A DNA stretch of 7,797 nt from assembly GCA_031281685.1 (NCBI GenBank), contig JAITFA010000082.1, forward strand, positions 1 to 7,797, in the 5' to 3' direction. The first letter of the stretch is position 1. The number at the start of each line of letters is the position of its first letter. This stretch comes from Treponema sp. (GTDB taxonomy: Bacteria; Spirochaetota; Spirochaetia; Treponematales; Breznakiellaceae). Of this stretch, positions 7,166 to 7,797 are shown piece after piece. The position numbers and the translations under genes were made by a program. The notes under the pieces were generated by a model, which did not search any database, was not told the DNA's origin, and worked only from the letters and a program-made list of their open reading frames with translations.

Positions 7166-7311
7166 CGCTTCAGCGGCTTTCGCCGCGCTTGATACAGCGC
7201 CGGTCAAGGACTCCGCCTCCCATAAACCACCCGCCTCCCTGATGGGAAGCTCATTCCAGTAACCGCAAAAGTGGTTTCATCCGGCGTATGCGCGTCGCGC
7301 TTCTCCCGCGG
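7161..7311. other. GC-rich non-coding spacer with small hairpins
   Basis: I see no gene in this spacer. It holds hairpins GCGGC-TTTC-GCCGC (7173-7186) and AACCGC-AAAA-GTGGTT (7261-7276), then the left copy of the direct repeat that brackets the tandem array. On the reverse strand about 29 codons are open (AHTPDETTFAV, later SGRRVVYGRRSP), which may be chance in GC-rich DNA. The texture resembles extragenic palindromic DNA rather than decayed coding sequence. Confidence 0.5.
7292..7308 (+). repeat. Left bracket of the array: direct repeat copy 1
   Basis: GCGTCGCGCTTCTCCCG lies four bases before the tandem array. It is repeated as GCGTCGCGCTGTCTCCCG at 7751-7768 on the far side in the same orientation, differing by one inserted G. 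The pair encloses the 21-bp array and its right-hand hairpins. Confidence 0.7.
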
Positions 7312-7710
7312 CTTTTTAAGAGCGGGTGTGGAACTTTTAGAAATGGGTGTAGCGTTTTTAGAAATGGGTATAACGTTTTTAGAAACGGGTTTGGAACTTT
7401 TAGAAACGGGTGTGATGCTTCAGAAATGGGTAGAAAACTTTTAGAAATGGGTGTATAGTTTTTAGAAATGGGTGTGAACGTTTAAGAGATAGGTGGAAAA
7501 GTTTGAGAGATAGGTGTAGAAGTTTGAGAAACGGGTGTAACATTTTTAGAAATGGGCGTAGAAGTTTTAGAAACGGGTCTAAGACTTCTAGAAATGGGTA
7601 TAGAAGTTTGAGAAGTGGGTCTAAGGCTTTTAGAAATGGGTGTAGAAGTTTGAGAAACGGGTGCGGGGCTTTTAGAAGCGGGTGTGAAACTTTTAGAAAT
7701 GGGTTTAGTT
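7312..7710. repeat. Tandem array of about 19 degenerate 21-bp units
   Basis: About 19 units lie head to tail without spacers. The consensus is CTTTTAGAAATGGGT followed by six looser bases, often GTAGAA. Unit starts are near 7312, 7334, 7355, 7376, 7397, 7418, 7438, 7459, 7481, 7501, 7522, 7543, 7564, 7585, 7606, 7627, 7648, 7669 and 7690. Most units are exactly 21 bp; units 6 and 9 are 20 and units 1 and 8 are 22. The AGAAA(T/C)GGGT core is the best conserved part. In the right half, units tend to alternate between CTTTTAGAAAT and GTTTGAGAAAC types, giving a 42-bp higher order. The absence of unique spacers excludes CRISPR. The function is unknown; it is a minisatellite-like array in an intergenic region downstream of a chemoreceptor. 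Confidence 0.93.
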
Positions 7711-7781
7711 TGACAATTTTTGCGGCTCTCTCTGCCGCGCCTTAAGGAAGGCGTCGCGCTGTCTCCCGTATGATTATACAA
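7482..7781 (-). CDS. Doubtful heptapeptide-repeat ORF across the tandem array
   Basis: The reverse-strand frame from TTG (7779-7781) to TAA (7482-7484) is 99 codons. The product would start with about 25 basic/polar residues (NHTGDSATPSLRRGRESRKN) and then repeat a heptapeptide of the type TPISKSF, TPVSQTS or RPVSKTS. Beyond the stop the same frame stays open to TGA at 7251-7253, so a single TAA splits a 177-codon frame. Against coding: there is no Shine-Dalgarno sequence, the start is TTG, and the residue after Pro varies freely (Ile, Val, Ala, Thr) while the third base of the Pro codon is nearly fixed, which points to conservation of DNA rather than protein. The + strand is also open from 7503 to 7745, as expected for a 21-bp unit. 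If translated it would be a low-complexity, proline-rich, unstructured protein. Confidence 0.2.
   Translation of the reverse strand: MYNHTGDSATPSLRRGRESRKNCQTKPISKSFTPASKSPAPVSQTSTPISKSLRPTSQTSIPISRSLRPVSKTSTPISKNVTPVSQTSTPISQTFPPIS
7722..7753. repeat. Two adjacent hairpins at the right end of the array
   Basis: GCGGC-TCTCTCT-GCCGC (7722-7738) is followed directly by CGCCTT-AAGG-AAGGCG (7738-7753), sharing one base. The first resembles the hairpin at 7173-7186 left of the array, including the GCCGCGC(C)TT that continues from its right arm. On the reverse strand a T-rich stretch is not correctly placed for an intrinsic terminator; on the + strand the hairpins follow the array. Confidence 0.55.
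7751..7768 (+). repeat. Right bracket of the array: direct repeat copy 2
   Basis: GCGTCGCGCTGTCTCCCG matches the 17-base copy at 7292-7308 with one extra G, in the same orientation. The two copies are 442 bases apart. This is too long and too GC-rich to be a typical chance match, but also longer than most transposon target duplications. Confidence 0.7.
7773..7778 (-). promoter_or_regulatory. Possible reverse-strand -10 element facing the array
   Basis: The reverse strand reads a perfect TATAAT here. A -35 at the usual 17-base spacing would fall at about 7796-7801, at or beyond the window end, so it cannot be checked. Transcription from here would run leftward through the hairpins and the 21-bp array. 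Confidence 0.25.
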
Positions 7782-7797
7782 GTTTTTTCTGGAAAGC

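Noticed and set aside
7312..7710. CRISPR array
   Set aside because: The units are contiguous, degenerate and only 21 bp, with no unique spacers and no cas genes in view.
7503..7745. A forward Arg/Asn/Gly-rich heptapeptide-repeat gene
   Set aside because: It begins inside the array, has no start signal, and its open frame follows from a 21-bp period; it competes with an equally open reverse frame.

Overview
The window looks like a chromosomal segment of an anaerobic bacterium, most likely a Treponema-like spirochaete of the gut type. That assignment is an inference from the gene set: a giant 2-hydroxyacyl-CoA dehydratase activase and a dCache chemoreceptor whose signalling tip reads MNAAIEAAHAGEAG. 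An anaerobic clostridium cannot be excluded. There is no rRNA, tRNA, CRISPR array or transposase. All confidently called genes lie on the + strand.

Layout. Bases 1-3354 hold the 3' part of a very large acyl-CoA dehydratase activase/dehydratase-like protein (N-terminus outside the window), closed by a strong intrinsic terminator. A new transcription unit starts with a TTGACA promoter at 3423 and encodes a 244-residue EcsC-like protein (3486-4220). Bases 4221-4677 are mostly non-coding. They hold an inverted repeat, a doubtful 70-codon reverse-strand ORF, and a second, weaker copy of the same promoter region. That second promoter leads into a decayed, frameshifted and truncated paralogue of the EcsC-like gene (4678-4895), whose last codon overlaps the ribosome binding site of a 726-residue methyl-accepting chemotaxis protein (4907-7087). 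A long imperfect hairpin follows the chemoreceptor.

The last 700 bases are repeat DNA. A GC-rich, hairpin-bearing stretch (about 7161-7311) leads into about 19 head-to-tail degenerate 21-bp units (7312-7710). The array is bracketed by a near-identical 17/18-base direct repeat and by related GCGGC...GCCGC hairpins. Because 21 is a multiple of 3, both strands stay open through much of the array. The reverse strand can be read as a Pro/Ser/Thr/Lys heptapeptide repeat, but the variation looks like DNA-level rather than protein-level conservation.

The genes do not form an obvious single pathway. The activase belongs to radical/anaerobic acyl-CoA chemistry, the EcsC-like protein has no assigned role, and the chemoreceptor feeds the CheA/CheW pathway. 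The two most informative observations are the promoter-plus-gene duplication with one decayed copy sitting as a leader in front of the chemoreceptor, and the bracketed 21-bp array.
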